Below, in pieces: positions 9,322 to 18,774 of a stretch of DNA of 64,000 nt. Source of the stretch: Thermoflavimicrobium dichotomicum (GTDB lineage Bacteria > Bacillota > Bacilli > Thermoactinomycetales > Thermoactinomycetaceae); NCBI RefSeq assembly GCF_900114055.1, contig NZ_FORR01000014.1:41068-105067 (forward strand). The letters run 5' to 3'. The notes beneath the pieces are model-generated. The model was not told where the DNA came from. It made no database searches and saw only the letters and a program-made list of their open reading frames with translations. Within the stretch, counting starts at the first letter, position 1. The number at the start of each line of letters is the position of its first letter. The position numbers were made by a program, and so were the translations under genes.

Positions 9322-10026
9322 ATGATCAGGATATATCCAGCAAACTCCCGATATAAAGCGGATCATGGCTGGTTAACAAGCCACTTCAGTTTTTCTTTTG
9401 CCGAGTATTTTGATCCCAACAATATGAGCTTTGGACCGCTTCGTGTCTTAAATGACGATATCGTTCAACCCGGTCATGGCTTTCCGCCTCATCCACATCA
9501 GGAGATGGAAATCGTTTCGATTGTTTTGAAAGGGCAATTAAAACATGAAGACAGTATCGGAAATGCGGAAATCCTTCAGTTTGGACAAGTCCAACGCATG
9601 ACAGCAGGAACGGGTATCATTCATTCAGAAATGAACCCTTCTGCCACCGATGAAGTGAATCTTCTACAACTCTGGTTTTTGCCAAATCAGGCAAAACTGT
9701 CACCCTCATATGAAACGGTTTCATATGACCCACAAAAAATGAACAATGCGCTATTACCCGTTGTTTCCAACAAGGTCCAGTCCGAACATGTCGCTTATAT
9801 TCACCAAGACTTGACCCTATATCTATCCAAACTGGAAGCGAAGAAAGAGATTTCATTCCAACAGGCACCAGGGCGTCGGATTTTCCTCTTTGTTATTGAA
9901 GGTGACCTGATGATCCATGGCGAAACCCAGCTTCATACCAGAGATTCCGCACGAATCACTGAACAGGATCAGCTCGACCTGACTACGCACTCTGGCGCTA
10001 CTTTTATGTTGATTGATCTTCCATGA
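9322..10026 (+). CDS. Pirin family protein (YhhW-like bicupin)
   Basis: Pirins are bicupin metal proteins; bacterial YhhW-type members have quercetin 2,3-dioxygenase activity. The 234-residue protein has the typical length and metal ligands His57, His59, His101 and Glu103 (PHPHQEMEIVSIV and GIIHSEMNPS). AAAGGAGAATTC precedes the ATG. It forms a single-gene unit with its own promoter, palindromic operator and terminator (10033-10068). The operator type hints at control by quinone or catechol stress; that link is inference. Confidence 0.92.
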   Translation: MIRIYPANSRYKADHGWLTSHFSFSFAEYFDPNNMSFGPLRVLNDDIVQPGHGFPPHPHQEMEIVSIVLKGQLKHEDSIGNAEILQFGQVQRMTAGTGIIHSEMNPSATDEVNLLQLWFLPNQAKLSPSYETVSYDPQKMNNALLPVVSNKVQSEHVAYIHQDLTLYLSKLEAKKEISFQQAPGRRIFLFVIEGDLMIHGETQLHTRDSARITEQDQLDLTTHSGATFMLIDLP

Positions 10027-10032
10027 ATCTCC

Positions 10033-10068
10033 CACCGCCCAGGCTAACGCTTTGAGGCGGTGTTTTCT
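10033..10068 (+). terminator. Terminator of the pirin gene
   Basis: Stem CACCGCC / GGCGGTG followed by TTTTCTT. Confidence 0.85.
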
Positions 10069-10254
10069 TGCCAACAGAAAATCCAAAAATCTGACAAATC
10101 CTTGAAATCCTTGACCATTTTCTTTTCTCATTCCTCAATTTGGTCTATGATGAAAACAATCCAAATCTTTTTAGCTTGTTGGATTATACTCATTTAAATA
10201 AAATACGAATATGATTTATTTTTACGGAATCAGATCAGTAATAGGGGAGAAATC

Positions 10255-11037
10255 ATGCTTAACAAAAAGAAAATCACACTGTCTGTTCTTCTATTGCTCA
10301 TGGTAGCTGTACTCCTTACAGGCTGCGTTGATGTGGATGCACATGTGACACTCAACGCTGATTTAACAGGTACCTATGAGTTTACCTTTCTTACTTCATC
10401 TCTTGCTGACAAATTTTTAACCGGTAACAAAGACAACCAAATAGAAAAAATGAAAGAACAACTGGCACAACAAGGTTATCAAATACAAGAAATTACCAAA
10501 GACGACAAAACCGGTTGGAAAGCAACCAAAAATGTGGATAACTTTTTAAAGGAACCACCTACCAATCTCAGTAACAATTTAAAAACAGCTTATGATTGGG
10601 CAACAAAGCAAGTCGCTTCTTTGCAAGGAAGTCAGCCTATGCCCCCCAATGAAAACGGGACAGGTTCTGGATTTACCACCGACTGGGGTTTATTTTTTAC
10701 CACATTGAAAATGGATGTTCATGTGGATGCAAAAAAATTCCAGCAAAACAGTTCTTTTGATGAAATCCCAGAACAGTGGAAAAACATGATTCTGGATAAA
10801 ATCAATCTTCGCTTTATCTTAACCCTTCCTGTAGCTGCGACTGAACACAATGCTACAAGTGTATCAGAGGATGGAAAAACATTGACTTGGAAATTAAATC
10901 CTACTGGTGACAATCATATTTACATTGCAAAAGATGTGCCCAACCCGTTCACTTGGGGCATTCTGCTGATTGCAGGGATCATTCTTCTCGTTGTTCTCCT
11001 ACGCAAGAGAAAGAAAAAACAAACAACGATGTATTAA
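10255..11037 (+). CDS. LppM-like (DUF3153) lipoprotein with C-terminal membrane anchor
   Basis: 260-residue exported protein. The signal peptide ends in the lipobox LTGC (20-23), so Cys23 is the predicted lipidation site. The mature part begins VDVDAHVTLNADLTGTYEF, a beta-rich pattern like LppM/DUF3153 proteins. A hydrophobic helix (FTWGILLIAGIILLVVLL) and a basic tail KRKKKQ close the C-terminus, a double membrane tether. GGGGAG lies before the ATG. It stands alone between terminators. Family placement is from pattern memory; no function is known to me. Confidence 0.75.
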   Translation: MLNKKKITLSVLLLLMVAVLLTGCVDVDAHVTLNADLTGTYEFTFLTSSLADKFLTGNKDNQIEKMKEQLAQQGYQIQEITKDDKTGWKATKNVDNFLKEPPTNLSNNLKTAYDWATKQVASLQGSQPMPPNENGTGSGFTTDWGLFFTTLKMDVHVDAKKFQQNSSFDEIPEQWKNMILDKINLRFILTLPVAATEHNATSVSEDGKTLTWKLNPTGDNHIYIAKDVPNPFTWGILLIAGIILLVVLLRKRKKKQTTMY

Positions 11038-11038
11038 A

Positions 11039-11071
11039 AAAAGCCGTCAGGAACAATACCTGACGGCTTTT
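11039..11071. terminator. Bidirectional terminator between the LppM-like gene and dapF
   Basis: Perfect stem AAAAGCCGTCAGG / CCTGACGGCTTTT with a 7-base loop. It can end the lipoprotein transcript and, on the other strand, the Ca-ATPase-dapF transcript. Confidence 0.9.
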
Positions 11072-11214
11072 GGTTGATGGTACAGAAGTCGTCACAGAGA
11101 AAGGAACCCATCCCGAAGCGTGGGAGAAATGGATCCATATTTTATATTTTTGGGATCGCCACACTGAGCCAATTTCCAGAAAGGGTTAACGGTGATCGTT
11201 GATAAATCGGTTGA

Positions 11215-12054
11215 TCAATATTTTTTTAGCCAAACACCTGTAAACACCTTTTCTGCCGGCCCCGTCATATATACATGCTGGTCTCCTGAATTCCACTCGA
11301 TTTCCAAATCTCCTCCTGCAAGATGTACCGTTGCCTTCCGATCACACTTTCCGTTAAGTACACCCGCTACTACCACGGCACAAGCCCCTGAACCGCAAGC
11401 CATCGTTTCTCCTGCTCCCCGTTCCCACACCCGCATCGTGATTTCATCGGGAGAGTGAACGGTAATAAATTCCACATTCGTTTTACGCGGAAACCACTCA
11501 TGCGTCTCAATCATGGGGCCCAAAACATCCAGGGGGATCTTTTGCACATCCTCCACTTCAATGACCGCATGTGGATTCCCCATGGATACAGCAGTAAAAT
11601 AAAATGCTTGCTCCCCTGCCCGGATCGGCTGATGAATGACCTGTTTTTCCTTACTTAATACAGGTACTTTCTCCGCTTCCAAAATGGGTTCCCCCATGTC
11701 GACACGGATCTGTTTGACTTGATCTTGCTCCATCTCCAGCCAAACATTCTGCACGCCAATCCCTGTTTCAACGGTAAGCTCTGATTTCCGGATGGTTGAC
11801 AGCTCTTCCGCATAGTATTTCGCAACACAACGCAAGGCATTTCCACACTGTTCTGATTCTGAACCATCCGAGTTAAAAATGCGCATCCGAAAGTCCGCTC
11901 GCTCCGAAGGAAGAATAAAGACCAGACCATCTGCCCCAATACCGAATCGACGATGACAGATCTCTTTCGCTAACTTTTCAACATAGGGTGGAACTTCTTC
12001 CCGGACAACAATTACAAAATCATTTCCCAAACCATGCATTTTTGTAAACTGCAT
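11215..12054 (-). CDS. dapF: Diaminopimelate epimerase
   Basis: Interconverts LL- and meso-diaminopimelate for lysine and peptidoglycan synthesis, by a cofactor-independent two-cysteine mechanism. Both catalytic cysteines are present: Cys70 in SEQCGNALRC and Cys220 in ETMACGSGAC. 279 residues, normal. GAGGTG precedes the ATG. It starts 19 bases after the stop of the Ca-ATPase and is probably co-transcribed with it; there is no obvious functional link. Confidence 0.97.
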   Translation of the reverse strand: MQFTKMHGLGNDFVIVVREEVPPYVEKLAKEICHRRFGIGADGLVFILPSERADFRMRIFNSDGSESEQCGNALRCVAKYYAEELSTIRKSELTVETGIGVQNVWLEMEQDQVKQIRVDMGEPILEAEKVPVLSKEKQVIHQPIRAGEQAFYFTAVSMGNPHAVIEVEDVQKIPLDVLGPMIETHEWFPRKTNVEFITVHSPDEITMRVWERGAGETMACGSGACAVVVAGVLNGKCDRKATVHLAGGDLEIEWNSGDQHVYMTGPAEKVFTGVWLKKY

Positions 12055-12073
12055 TGATGTTTCACCTCATCGC

Positions 12074-14809
12074 TTATCCATGGATTAATTTTCTGACAGG
12101 TCGGAGTAGGTCCAGCAGTCCTGCAATATTCACGGGCAAGATGGAGGTGACACAGATCAAAATCCACTCCCGTATTCCAAGTGGCACCGTATGAAAAATG
12201 GGTTGTAACGGTGGATAATAAATCACGGCCAACAAAAGAAGGACGGATGAGAGAACCGCCAAAATCAACAGTTTGTTATCGAAGGGGGTACGGCTGAAGA
12301 TCGAGCCGGTTGTCCGACAATCAAACACATAAATCAATTGCGACATCACTAGCGTCGCAAAAGCAACGGTTTGAGCCAAGACGAGATTGTCTGGATTTTC
12401 GCTATAAGTAATCCAGAAAGCCATCAGGGAGCAGAAACCGATCAATAATCCACGCGTGACAATCTTCCAACCCACCCGGCGTGCAAACACACTTTCCCTA
12501 CTGTCACGTGGCGGGCGGGTCATGGTATCTTCCTCAGCCGGATCTACACCCAATGCCATCGCTGGCAAACCATCTGTTACCAGATTCACCCACAAGATTT
12601 GAATGGGCACCAACGGCAGGGGAAAGCCTCCTAACATCGCCAGAAACATGACCAAAATCTCGCCTACATTGCTAGCTAGCAAATAGCTGATAAACTTTCG
12701 GATATTATCATAAATATTTCGTCCTTCTTCAACAGCCGCAACAATCGTGGCAAAGTTGTCATCAGCCAAAATTAAAGAAGAAGATTCCTTGGATACATCT
12801 GTTCCGGTAACTCCCATCGCAATTCCGATATCTGCGGCCTTGATTGCAGGAGCATCATTCACTCCATCACCTGTCATCGCCACAACATGGCCTTGCTTTT
12901 GCAGTGCTTTCACAATTTTCAATTTATGTTCGGGTGATACCCGAGCAAAAACATCAATCTGATTGATTTTCTGCTGCAGTTCTTCATCACTCATAGTGTA
13001 AAGATCATTCCCGTTGATTGTCAAACCATGTGGCTGTTTGATCCCCAGCTCGATGGCGATCGCTTCTGCTGTTGTTTGATGATCCCCCGTAATCATGACC
13101 GTTTTGATTCCAGCACGTCGACAAACCCGAATCGCTTCTTTCACCTCTTCACGAGGTGGATCCATCATTCCTGCCAATCCAACGAAGGTTAATCCTTGTT
13201 CCACTGTGCTACTGCGTTCAACTTTCTCGCCAGGCCTGACTTCTCGAAAAGCAAAAGCCAGATTACGCAGTGCCATCAGAGCCAACTCTTCAATTTGTTT
13301 CAGGATTTCAGCTCGTAAAGTAGGGGTAAGTGGCGTAATTTTTCCATCATGCAAAATATGGGAACATCGGGAAAGCAAAATGTCTGGGGCCCCTTTTGTA
13401 TAGAGAAACTGTTTTCCATTTCGATGTTTCACTATCACTGACATCATCTTCCGATCGGAGTCAAAGGGATATTCCTTTACCCGTGTCCATTCCCCTGTCA
13501 CTTCACTTGCCAACAATCCGCCTTTGGCTCCAACCACGAGCAGTGCACCTTCCGTTGGATCTCCATCAATCCTCCATTCCTCTTGCTTTCTCTTTAATAA
13601 TCCTTCTTTCACCGTGTTACAAGACAATTGGGCATTATTGCAAAGAACGGCGATTTCGAGCAAACGTCGAAAAGCTTGAGAAGAGAAGGGTTGAATCTCT
13701 TTTCCCTGCCAGGAAAAGTTCCCATATGGTGCATAACCACTTCCGGAGACTTGCACTCGTTTGCCGTCTACCCAAAGATGGGTAACGGTCATCTTATTCT
13801 GTGTAAGCGTACCCGTTTTATCTGAACAAATTACAGACGCACAACCGAGTGTTTCGACTGAAGGAAGTTTGCGGACAATTGCCCGTTTTTTGATCATCCG
13901 CTGAACGCCCAATGCCAAAGCAATGGTCACAATCGCTGGCAAACCTTCTGGAATAGCAGCCACGGCTAGGCTGACTCCAGCCAAAAACATTTTATACACA
14001 TCGTGTCCGTGCAAGATGCCTGTAACCACCACCAGTGCGGTTAGCATCAGGGCTACTACTACCAATACTTTTCCCAGCTGCTCCAAACGCCGCTGGAGAG
14101 GTGTTTCCATCTCTTCTGTGCTTTCGATCAAATGAGCAATCCTTCCCATTTCCGTGGCCATTCCTGTTGACACAACGACACCAAGTCCCGTACCCCGTAC
14201 CACCATGGTCCCCATATAGCCCATATTTTTACGATCCCCTAATGGAACGTCAGCTTTTGCCAATGCTTCCGATCTTTTTTGAACGGGCACGGATTCACCT
14301 GTTAAAGCAGACTCTTCAATATATAAATTTTCTGTTTTCAAAAAGCGAAGGTCAGCGGGAACTCGATCGCCGCTTTCCAGGACAACAATATCTCCTGGGA
14401 CCAGTTTGGCCGCATCGACACGCTCCCATTTTCCATTCCGAAGTACTCGCGCCGTTGGGGCCGACAGTTTTTTCAACGCACTGAGTGATCTCTCTGCCCG
14501 TACTTCTTGAATAAAGCCTAAAATGGCATTTAGAATCACGATGGCAATAATGGCAATGGCATCGGTATATTCGCCAAGCAATGCAGATATGAGAGTAGCA
14601 ATTAACAAAACCCAGACCATAAAATCCTTAAACTGGGCAATAAACACAGCAAAGTAAGAAGCTTTTTCTCCCTCAGTCAATTGATTGAGCCCTACTTGTT
14701 TGAGTCGTTCATCGACTTCTTTTTCATTTAAACCTTTTGCAGGATCTACACCAAAATGTGATGTCACTTTGTCTGGTTCCCAATCAATCCAACGTGCTTG
14801 CTCCGACAA
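12074..14809 (-). CDS. P-type calcium-transporting ATPase (YloB/PMR1-like)
   Basis: P2A-type ATPase that exports Ca2+ at the cost of ATP. 911 residues with the N-terminal cation-ATPase domain, actuator loop TGES at 170-173, helix 4 motif PEGL at 287-290, phosphorylated Asp330 in DKTGTLT, and the hinge TGDGVNDAPA. B. subtilis YloB, also beside the rqcH/yicC block, is a spore-development Ca-ATPase. The start is TTG at 14807-14809 with AAGGAGG ten bases upstream. dapF follows at once. Confidence 0.93.
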   Translation of the reverse strand: MSEQARWIDWEPDKVTSHFGVDPAKGLNEKEVDERLKQVGLNQLTEGEKASYFAVFIAQFKDFMVWVLLIATLISALLGEYTDAIAIIAIVILNAILGFIQEVRAERSLSALKKLSAPTARVLRNGKWERVDAAKLVPGDIVVLESGDRVPADLRFLKTENLYIEESALTGESVPVQKRSEALAKADVPLGDRKNMGYMGTMVVRGTGLGVVVSTGMATEMGRIAHLIESTEEMETPLQRRLEQLGKVLVVVALMLTALVVVTGILHGHDVYKMFLAGVSLAVAAIPEGLPAIVTIALALGVQRMIKKRAIVRKLPSVETLGCASVICSDKTGTLTQNKMTVTHLWVDGKRVQVSGSGYAPYGNFSWQGKEIQPFSSQAFRRLLEIAVLCNNAQLSCNTVKEGLLKRKQEEWRIDGDPTEGALLVVGAKGGLLASEVTGEWTRVKEYPFDSDRKMMSVIVKHRNGKQFLYTKGAPDILLSRCSHILHDGKITPLTPTLRAEILKQIEELALMALRNLAFAFREVRPGEKVERSSTVEQGLTFVGLAGMMDPPREEVKEAIRVCRRAGIKTVMITGDHQTTAEAIAIELGIKQPHGLTINGNDLYTMSDEELQQKINQIDVFARVSPEHKLKIVKALQKQGHVVAMTGDGVNDAPAIKAADIGIAMGVTGTDVSKESSSLILADDNFATIVAAVEEGRNIYDNIRKFISYLLASNVGEILVMFLAMLGGFPLPLVPIQILWVNLVTDGLPAMALGVDPAEEDTMTRPPRDSRESVFARRVGWKIVTRGLLIGFCSLMAFWITYSENPDNLVLAQTVAFATLVMSQLIYVFDCRTTGSIFSRTPFDNKLLILAVLSSVLLLLAVIYYPPLQPIFHTVPLGIREWILICVTSILPVNIAGLLDLLRPVRKLIHG

Positions 14810-14885
14810 CTTGATTTCCTCCTTTGTGCCACTTTCTCTAGCTCATGTGTATTCAGACAAGCCCATAAAAATGCACAAAGAAAAA

Positions 14886-14914
14886 CAGGTGCACCGGATT
14901 TTCCAGTACACCTG
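14886..14914 (-). terminator. Intrinsic terminator upstream of the Ca-ATPase
   Basis: On the minus strand, CAGGTGTACTGG / CCGGTGCACCTG is followed by TTTTTCTTTG. It would end any transcript coming from the omega-RNA-like sequence at 14996-15146, about 80-110 bases past its end. Confidence 0.85.
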
Positions 14915-14995
14915 TTAGAATCATCATCGTCCCCGCCAAAGAAATCATCGAAGAAACTTCCTGATCACCACTATCTTCTTCGTCATCCCCCTCCA

Positions 14996-15146
14996 TTGAC
15001 ACTCCATACGGCTGAAGCCGTGGGATTCTTGGGTCGTTAGCGTCCTCAGTCCGTTTCCGTTTTGGCGGGCGCCCAAGTTCAGGGGTGTGCCATCACCCCA
15101 TCCCATGCAGTTCTACGGCACTGGACCTGTACCCACATGGGCATCC
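14996..15146 (-). ncRNA. Orphan IS605-type right end / omega-RNA-like sequence without tnpB
   Basis: Read on the minus strand from GCCCATGTGGGTACA to the terminal GGAGTGTCAA it is closely similar to the right end of the tnpB element at 24183-24335: shared blocks include TGCCGTAGAACTGCATGGGA, CCTGAACTTGGGCG, GCTAACGACCCAAGAATCCC and the end hairpin CCACGGCT/AGCCGT. In IS605-family elements this 3' segment becomes the omega RNA that guides TnpB, and bases just past the end act as guide. No tnpB or left end is present here. Whether it is transcribed is not shown. Confidence 0.75.
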
Positions 15147-15316
15147 TTTATGGATAAGAACTCTGCTTTTATTCTAAATGGATACTATTATTTAATATAA
15201 TGTGATTGTAAAGTTTGGATGAACCCCTCCTCTCAACTGATCTTGCAAAGACTTTTGTACAAAAATCGAGTAAGATATAAGAACGTAGAGTTATCGATAG
15301 AAAAGGATGAATACCG

Positions 15317-17053
15317 ATGTCTTTTGATGGAATCGTTACACGTGCGATTGTTCATGAATTAAACAAAATCTTGTCTGGTGGTCGGATTACAAAAGTATAC
15401 CAGCCAAGTGATGTAGAGATTCTGCTTCATATTCGTTCAAAAGGAAAAAATCATCGCTTGTTATTATCCGCTCATCCTGCCTACCCACGTATTCACTTTG
15501 TCGAACATCAGGTGGATCATCCAGTAGAACCACCGATGTTTTGCATGCTTCTGCGCAAACATTGTGAAGGTGCCATTATCGAGTCCATCGAGCAGGTTGG
15601 AATGGAACGCATCATCCATATTCTCTTTCGAACCCGAAACGAATTGGGCGATGAAGTTATTCGGTGCATGGTCCTTGAAATCATGGGAAGACATAGCAAT
15701 TTTATCCTGCTTGATCCAGAAACAGGCTATATTTTTGATGCCATTCGTCGGGTCACTCCGGCGATCAGCCAACACCGACAAGTTTTTCCAGGGGCCACCT
15801 ATACGCCTCCACCGGAGCAAAATAAACAAAACCCGCTCGATGTAGATAAAAACACCTTCATTGCCGGATTTGATTACAATCGTGGACAACTGGACAAACA
15901 AATCGTCCAACGATTTACAGGCATCGGGCCACTGATCGCCAGAGAAATCGTTCACCGTGCAGGTTTGGGAAATCGGGACCAGCTGTGGGAAGCTTTTCAG
16001 CAAGTGATCGAGCTGATTCGCCATCATCAATATGTACCTACCATCATCCATGCCGAACAAAAAAGCGTATTTAGTGCCATCCCGCTTACACATGTCCATG
16101 GTGAAAAACGTACCTACCCGACCATGAGTGCCTGCCTGGAAGCTTTTTATTTCGGTAAGGCGGAACGAGACCGCATCAAGCAACAAACAAACGATCTCAT
16201 GCGCCTGTTACAAAACGAAATCGATAAAAACACAAAGAAGATTTCCGTGTTGGAAAAAGAGTTGCACGATGCGGAAAAAGCCGAAACTTATCGGATTTAT
16301 GGGGAATTACTTACCGCTTATATGCATCAAATCAAACGGGGAGACCAGGAGGTTCGCTTGATCAATTACTATGACCCTGAAGCCAGGGAGATTGTCATTC
16401 CGCTTGATCCTAAATTAACACCATCTGCTAACGCTCAGTACTATTTCAAGAAATACAATAAATTAAAGGCCTCAAAAAAGTGGAATGAGGAACAAATAAA
16501 AAAAGCGAAAGAAGAAATCACTTACCTCGAATCTGTCCTGGTCCAACTGCAAAATTCAACCCTTCGAGAAATTGAGCAGATTCGAGAAGAATTACAGGAA
16601 GAAGGTTGGCTAAAAACACCAACAAACGATAAAAAAAGGAGAAAGAAAGAAGTTCCTGCTCCGATGACTGTCTATTCTTCAAGTGGCACTCCCATCTTGA
16701 TCGGACGAAATAACAAGCAAAATGATTATCTAACCCATCAAATGGCTTCAGCCACGGATACATGGTTACACACCAAAGATATTCCAGGTTCCCACGTGGT
16801 GATCCGCAGCAAATCCTACGATGAAACCACTTTACTGGAAGCGGCGATGTTGGCTGCCTATTTCAGTAAAGCACGAGAATCGAGTCAGGTGCCCGTCGAT
16901 TATACTTTGATCAAATATGTACGCAAACCATCAGGAGCCCGTCCAGGATTTGTAATCTATGACCATCAGCGTACCTTGTTCGTCACCCCTGATGAAGAAA
17001 AAGTGAAAAAAATCCTTTTCCGAAAACCTCCGGTTCAAACTGGAAAGCACTAG
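15317..17053 (+). CDS. rqcH: Ribosome-associated quality control protein RqcH (NFACT family)
   Basis: RqcH binds stalled 50S-peptidyl-tRNA complexes and adds C-terminal alanine tails. The 578-residue protein has the NFACT-N domain (MSFDGIVTRAIVHELN, LEIMGRHSNFILLD), a helix-hairpin-helix part (FTGIGPLIAREIVHRAG), a coiled coil near 290-420 with the CHECK-like region, and the C-terminal NFACT-R domain (TDTWLHTKDIPGSHVVIRS). AAAGGATG lies before the ATG. It is on the opposite strand to its usual neighbours yloB and yicC. Older names are FbpA/YloA. Confidence 0.93.
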   Translation: MSFDGIVTRAIVHELNKILSGGRITKVYQPSDVEILLHIRSKGKNHRLLLSAHPAYPRIHFVEHQVDHPVEPPMFCMLLRKHCEGAIIESIEQVGMERIIHILFRTRNELGDEVIRCMVLEIMGRHSNFILLDPETGYIFDAIRRVTPAISQHRQVFPGATYTPPPEQNKQNPLDVDKNTFIAGFDYNRGQLDKQIVQRFTGIGPLIAREIVHRAGLGNRDQLWEAFQQVIELIRHHQYVPTIIHAEQKSVFSAIPLTHVHGEKRTYPTMSACLEAFYFGKAERDRIKQQTNDLMRLLQNEIDKNTKKISVLEKELHDAEKAETYRIYGELLTAYMHQIKRGDQEVRLINYYDPEAREIVIPLDPKLTPSANAQYYFKKYNKLKASKKWNEEQIKKAKEEITYLESVLVQLQNSTLREIEQIREELQEEGWLKTPTNDKKRRKKEVPAPMTVYSSSGTPILIGRNNKQNDYLTHQMASATDTWLHTKDIPGSHVVIRSKSYDETTLLEAAMLAAYFSKARESSQVPVDYTLIKYVRKPSGARPGFVIYDHQRTLFVTPDEEKVKKILFRKPPVQTGKH

Positions 17054-17150
17054 TCATTCCTGCGGACACCAGAAGTTTTGTACATGTTCATTCAACCAGC
17101 CAGGATTGAAAGTATTTATCCATCAACAGCGAACATGTACCCGACAACAA

Positions 17151-17281
17151 AGGCTACTGACGCTGAGGGGCTTGTTGACAACATCCAATTTTGGATCGAG
17201 GTTCCTTTTCCGCAAGCAAAAGTCGCTTTAACGGGAAAAGGAGTCCCTGGTCTGTCAACAAACCCGCCTATGTCAGTAGCC
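17151..17281. repeat. Dispersed palindromic repeat, copy D, inside a larger inverted repeat
   Basis: The core (17168-17261) runs from GGGCTTGTTGACAACATCC to GGTCTGTCAACAAAC with arms GAGGTTCCTTTTCC and GGGAAAAGGAGTCCC. It is enclosed by a perfect 10-base inverted repeat, GGCTACTGAC (17152-17161) and GTCAGTAGCC (17272-17281), followed by TACTTTT. The outer arm overlaps the vWA gene's stop. It may act as the rqcH terminator. Confidence 0.6.
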
Positions 17282-18595
17282 TACTTTTGTGACTGGAGGG
17301 GTTATGGATTTCTTTTCGATATTCTTCGCATTGAGATACATTTGATCGATTTGTTCAGTTCCTTCCTGAATCTCCCGATCAATCAAGCGTTTCTTTTCCC
17401 TGTATTTCTGTTCGTAAAAACTTTTGATCAAATCATAGCGACGATTGATTTTTTGGTACAAAGGACCTTTTGGATCAGCCAGCTTGGCATCAATCTTGTT
17501 TTCTTCGAACAACAATTCAACACCTTTTTGTAACTGTTGTTTTTCCTTGACATTGAGCTGGTAAAATTGGCTCTTAAACGGATTTAAACCTGTTAACCGC
17601 TCTACCTTTTCATTGATCTGTGTCTGGAAATCACTAAGTGCATAAACATTTCTGACTTTCCAGCTATCTACATAATATTCCCAGCCCAAATCCACTTTTT
17701 CGCGTAAAACATTCTCCAAGCTATAAGCAGAGTTGATCCACGTGAACTTGCCGCCACCCGCCTGGGCAATTTTCTTGAGTGTTGTATTTTGTAGCGGGCT
17801 TGTAAAGAAACCGATCACATGTACTTCAGCTTTCAACTTTCCATCATGCAATGCTTTCGCTTCACGAACCGGATCGCCTCCACAGGTTTCAATTCCACCG
17901 GTAATCAAGACAATCATATTTTTTCCCGCTTTTTCCTTTTGTGAAAGATCTTCTCCCGCATCACGCAACCCTTGTGCCAATGCAGCTGGTCCTATTGGCT
18001 TAAACTGGCCAAAGGATTGTGGAGTAGCCAAGCGTGTTTGACGACAGGCAGTTGCTCCCTGTTTCTGTCCACCGAACCCCCGCAAGGTCAAAGTGGATTC
18101 TTCCGGATAAGAAGAGGCAAAACGACCAATGGCGATTTTCTCCAAATTCAACTTCCACTGATCGTTCACCCGCCCAAACATCATTTGGCTGGAATCAAAT
18201 ACGATAGCCAAATTTACATGCTTCGGTTTTTGTGTACGTCGTTTGTTTTGCAAAGCAGTTGTATGAAACTGCGGTTGAAACCGGTTCAAATCTTTTAATA
18301 ATGGTTTATAGTCTTCTGCAAGTAAATAAATCAATTCCTTATACGCTTCATCTGCAGAAAGCTGATCTGGCAAATCCTGAATCTCTTCCCGCAGCTTCTC
18401 TTCATTATAACGGGCTCCAGCAAATTCTCCCGGTCCATCTTGTAACATCGTTTCAGCGGTTGTTCCGACTGGTTTTCTCTTGATCAGCCCCCAATCTTCT
18501 GCCAGTGACTTCCAATCGGAACAGCCAGAAAGCATTAAACAAGAAGTAAGAAAAATCGGTATCCATTTCTTCTTCCTTAGCAAAATTCTTCCCAC
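17273..18595 (-). CDS. von Willebrand A lipoprotein with degenerate MIDAS (YwmC/YwmD-like)
   Basis: 440-residue exported protein with a lipobox LSGC (Cys25). A vWA-like Rossmann domain begins at about 127 (HVNLAIVFDSSQMM). The metal site DxSxS should follow IVF but reads D134-S-S-Q-M, and the later SDGEET of its paralogue reads TGGIET, so metal binding is probably lost. The C-terminal third is helical. The paralogue at 18775-20091 shares MLQ-GPG-AG near the N-terminus and LLAEDY-P. The start is ambiguous: GTG at 18595 or TTG at 18583, the latter better spaced from GGGAG. Role unknown. Confidence 0.8.
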   Translation of the reverse strand: MGRILLRKKKWIPIFLTSCLMLSGCSDWKSLAEDWGLIKRKPVGTTAETMLQDGPGEFAGARYNEEKLREEIQDLPDQLSADEAYKELIYLLAEDYKPLLKDLNRFQPQFHTTALQNKRRTQKPKHVNLAIVFDSSQMMFGRVNDQWKLNLEKIAIGRFASSYPEESTLTLRGFGGQKQGATACRQTRLATPQSFGQFKPIGPAALAQGLRDAGEDLSQKEKAGKNMIVLITGGIETCGGDPVREAKALHDGKLKAEVHVIGFFTSPLQNTTLKKIAQAGGGKFTWINSAYSLENVLREKVDLGWEYYVDSWKVRNVYALSDFQTQINEKVERLTGLNPFKSQFYQLNVKEKQQLQKGVELLFEENKIDAKLADPKGPLYQKINRRYDLIKSFYEQKYREKKRLIDREIQEGTEQIDQMYLNAKNIEKKSITPPVTKVGY

Positions 18596-18774
18596 TCCCT
18601 AGTCGATTTCCTATTTAGATCCTTTCGATGATCATGGACATTTCTATTTTATATGATAAAAGCTGGATTCCCAGAAAAACTTTTTTCCTATTTTATGAAA
18701 TTTTCTCTTGACTGAAGTATATCAGTGGGAACAGAATTTGTGTGAACGAAAAAGAAACTTATGCTGTATTTCTT

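Noticed and set aside
14915..14995. Minus-strand acidic frame (GDDEEDSGDQEVSSM...) between the orphan omega RNA and the terminator
   Set aside because: No start codon with a ribosome site, and it runs into the terminator hairpin; more likely non-coding flank.
15464..16186. 240-codon antisense ORF inside rqcH
   Set aside because: It is a shadow of the strongly conserved rqcH frame on the other strand; no ribosome site.
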